7,120 nt of DNA, from positions 1 through 7,120 of the forward strand of contig PMOU01000559.1 of NCBI GenBank assembly GCA_003161205.1, written 5' to 3'. Within the stretch, counting starts at the first letter, position 1, and every line of letters begins with the position of its first letter. Origin of the DNA: Actinomycetota bacterium. GTDB lineage: Bacteria > Actinomycetota > Actinomycetes > Streptosporangiales > Streptosporangiaceae. The position numbers and the translations under genes were made by a program. The notes below the pieces were generated by a model, which was given only the letters and a program-made list of their open reading frames with translations, had not been told where the DNA came from and ran no database searches. Shown here in pieces: positions 5,752 through 7,120 of the stretch.

Positions 5752-6650
5752 CCGCCCACGGCGATCAGCGCGACGCAGGCCCCCGCCAGCGCCAGCCCGG
5801 CCAGCCGCAGCCCGGTCAGCCGCTCGCCGAGCACGGTCCGGGCCAGCACGATGGTCACCGCCGGGTAGAGCGAGGTGAGCACCGCGGTCACCGCCAGGAA
5901 ACCCTCGTGCGTGGCGAGGAAGTACAAGATCGTGCCCAATGCCCCCGTCGCTCCGGTGATCACCGCCAGCCAGCGCGGCCACCCCCGGGGCAGCCGGATG
6001 TTTCCGGTGGCCGCGGCCACGCCGAACGCCGCCGCCAGTTCCGTCGCCGACGCGGCCGCGACCGGCCACAGCCCGCTCCCAGATCCGGCCCGGTCGAGCC
6101 CGATGAACAGCAGCGCGAAACCCGCTCCCGCGACCAGCCCCCCGAACACCCCGGCCGCCGGCCGTCCCGCCGCGTCCGCCCCCGGCGAATTCTCCACGCC
6201 CCCCGCGTCGCCTGCGTCCCCCGCGTCGCGGCCCGCGCTGGCCGCGCTCGCGGACACCCCGACGATGGCCGGCAGGGCCAGGACGATCCCGGTCATGGCC
6301 AGCGTCGTCGGCCGTTCGCCGAACAGCAGTCCGGCCAGCACGGAGAATCCCGCGGCGCCCACCGCGCTCAGCGGCCCGGCCACGCTGAACGCTGCCTGCC
6401 GGAACCCGAAGTACAGGGCCAGGCCGCCCGCGGTACCGCCCAGCCCGGCCCCGGCGCCCCAGGCCAGCGCGCTTGCCGACGGCGGGTGACTGACCGCAAA
6501 CGGCAAGGCCGCCGCCACGACCAGCGTGCTGGCCAGCGAGGCGAGCAGGGTCACCTGGATGATCCCGGCCCGGCGCGAGGCGAGCCCGGCGGCGAAATCC
6601 GAGCCACCGTAACCGATCGCGGACGCCAGAGCCAGAACGACCGCTAGCAT
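5742..6650 (-). CDS. EamA/DMT-superfamily transporter
   Basis: Integral membrane protein of 302 residues made of two homologous EamA halves of about five spans each (roughly 1-135 and 166-300), the usual size for drug/metabolite transporters that move small metabolites across the inner membrane. The first half ends its fourth span with LLFGERPTTL (108-117) and the second has VLGERLTGL (273-281) at the equivalent place, the internal-repeat signature of the family. The first span begins at the second residue, as expected for this fold. Residues 138-163 form a soluble Gly/Ala/Asp linker containing DAG repeats. The ATG lies nine bases after the stop of the monooxygenase gene, and no clear Shine-Dalgarno site precedes it, so translation is probably coupled to that gene. 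Substrate unknown. The neighbour could hint at export of an oxidised metabolite, but this is only a guess. Confidence 0.85.
   Translation of the reverse strand: MLAVVLALASAIGYGGSDFAAGLASRRAGIIQVTLLASLASTLVVAAALPFAVSHPPSASALAWGAGAGLGGTAGGLALYFGFRQAAFSVAGPLSAVGAAGFSVLAGLLFGERPTTLAMTGIVLALPAIVGVSASAASAGRDAGDAGDAGGVENSPGADAAGRPAAGVFGGLVAGAGFALLFIGLDRAGSGSGLWPVAAASATELAAAFGVAAATGNIRLPRGWPRWLAVITGATGALGTILYFLATHEGFLAVTAVLTSLYPAVTIVLARTVLGERLTGLRLAGLALAGACVALIAVGGAG
6200..6229. repeat. Short imperfect repeat encoding DAG units
   Basis: CCCCCGCGTCGC occurs at 6200-6211 and again at 6218-6229, with a degenerate half unit (TGCGT) between, giving a period near nine bases. On the minus strand it encodes successive Asp-Ala-Gly triplets in the linker between the two transporter halves. 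Copy number may vary between strains. Confidence 0.5.
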
Positions 6651-6659
6651 GCCGGACGA

Positions 6660-7120
6660 TCAGGCACCGGTGCCCGTCATGACGTAGGCGGACCGGCGGG
6701 CCCGGCGGGTACGGGCCCAGTACTCGAAGCTGAAGCCCGGCCACAGGGCCCGGTTGACGCCGTCGGCGTCGAGATACCAGCTGTGGCATCCGCTCCACAC
6801 TGAGCGTCGCAGCCGCCGCTGCAGGCCGCGGTTGTAGCGCTGCAGGACGGGTTCGCGGACCTCGATCGCGTCGGCCTTGGCCCGGGCCAGCATCTGCAGG
6901 CAGCTCATGACGTGCTGGATCTGGCTCTCGATCATGAAGACGGCCGAGGTGTGTCCCGTCCCGGTGTTCGGGCCGAGCAGCATGAAGAAGTTCGGCAGCC
7001 CGGCCACGGTGATGCCCTGGTAGGCCTCCAGCGTCTCCAGCGTGAGCTTGCGGCCGTCGCGGCCGGTCACGTTGAGCGCGGTGACGGACTCGACCACGTC
7101 GAAGCCGGTGGCGTAGATGA
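6660..7120 (-). CDS. Flavin-containing / Baeyer-Villiger-type monooxygenase, C-terminal part (5' partial)
   Basis: The last 152 residues of a class B flavoprotein monooxygenase, a cytosolic FAD- and NADPH-dependent enzyme that inserts oxygen into ketones or oxidises N or S atoms. The fragment opens with IYATGFDVVES, the YATGF motif that precedes the C-terminal FAD-contacting region in this family. It continues with GLPNFFMLLGPNTGTGH (GPNTxxGHTS motif), FMIESQIQHV, and ends with an NRALWPGFSFEYW segment and TRRARRSAYV, all typical of this group. The GTG at 7097 lies inside the motif region and is not a start; the gene continues beyond the right edge, and complete family members usually have about 480-550 residues. 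The FAD and NADPH Rossmann motifs (GxGxxG) would be outside the window. It is upstream of the transporter gene on the same strand, nine bases apart, so the two are probably co-transcribed. The substrate cannot be predicted. Confidence 0.88.
   Translation of the reverse strand, partial: IYATGFDVVESVTALNVTGRDGRKLTLETLEAYQGITVAGLPNFFMLLGPNTGTGHTSAVFMIESQIQHVMSCLQMLARAKADAIEVREPVLQRYNRGLQRRLRRSVWSGCHSWYLDADGVNRALWPGFSFEYWARTRRARRSAYVMTGTGA

Noticed and set aside
5151..6647. Plus-strand open frame of about 498 codons antisense to the transporter
   Set aside because: It is rich in Pro, Arg and Gln and repetitive, with no recognisable domain. It exists because the GC-rich transporter gene lacks stops on the opposite strand.
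4360..6798. Minus-strand open frame of about 812 codons lying antisense to the XagB-like gene and overlapping the transporter
   Set aside because: The translation is arginine- and glycine-rich low-complexity sequence typical of shadow frames in GC-rich DNA. It has no motifs, whereas the overlapping genes on the plus strand (GT2) and in another minus frame (EamA) have clear family motifs.
7095..7097. GTG as the start of the monooxygenase gene
   Set aside because: It directly follows an in-frame IYATGFD motif that belongs to the protein, so the gene must begin outside the window.

Overview
This looks like chromosomal DNA of a high-GC actinobacterium. The outer genes are very G+C-rich (single 60-base lines that I counted by hand run from about 77% to 87%), starts are ATG or GTG, Shine-Dalgarno sites match a GGAGGTGA-type anti-SD, and the protein families (GCS2-type ligase, YATGF-type flavin monooxygenase, EamA transporter) are common there. 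I cannot name genus or species.

Layout. (1) Bases 2-1441, plus strand: a GCS2-family glutamate-cysteine ligase-like gene whose 5' end lies left of the window. (2) Bases 1442-1672: a 231-base gap, the only sizeable non-coding stretch, with a short GC hairpin, a perfect inverted repeat and a good ribosome binding site. (3) Bases 1673-5730, plus strand: three tightly packed glycosyltransferase genes, namely a soluble DPM1/DPG-synthase-like GT2, a polytopic GT-C enzyme with an extracytoplasmic tail, and an XagB-like, cellulose-synthase-like membrane GT2. Spacings of 1 and 7 bases, with each SD running into the preceding stop codon, indicate one operon. (4) Bases 5742-7120, minus strand: an EamA/DMT transporter and, upstream of it on that strand, the C-terminal third or so of a flavin-containing (Baeyer-Villiger type) monooxygenase that runs off the right edge. 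The two gene sets converge across 11 bases that sit inside a possible hairpin.

How the genes may work together (inference). The first GT2 would charge a polyprenyl phosphate with a sugar on the cytoplasmic face. The GT-C enzyme would use that lipid-linked sugar outside the membrane. The XagB-like GT2 would polymerise, and possibly extrude, a polysaccharide. A compact system that makes a glycan and decorates it outside the cell fits this gene content. The operon is clearly lower in G+C (sampled lines 53-63%) than the genes on both sides, which suggests separate acquisition. This operon is the most interesting part of the window. No RNA gene, insertion sequence, CRISPR array or integrase was seen.
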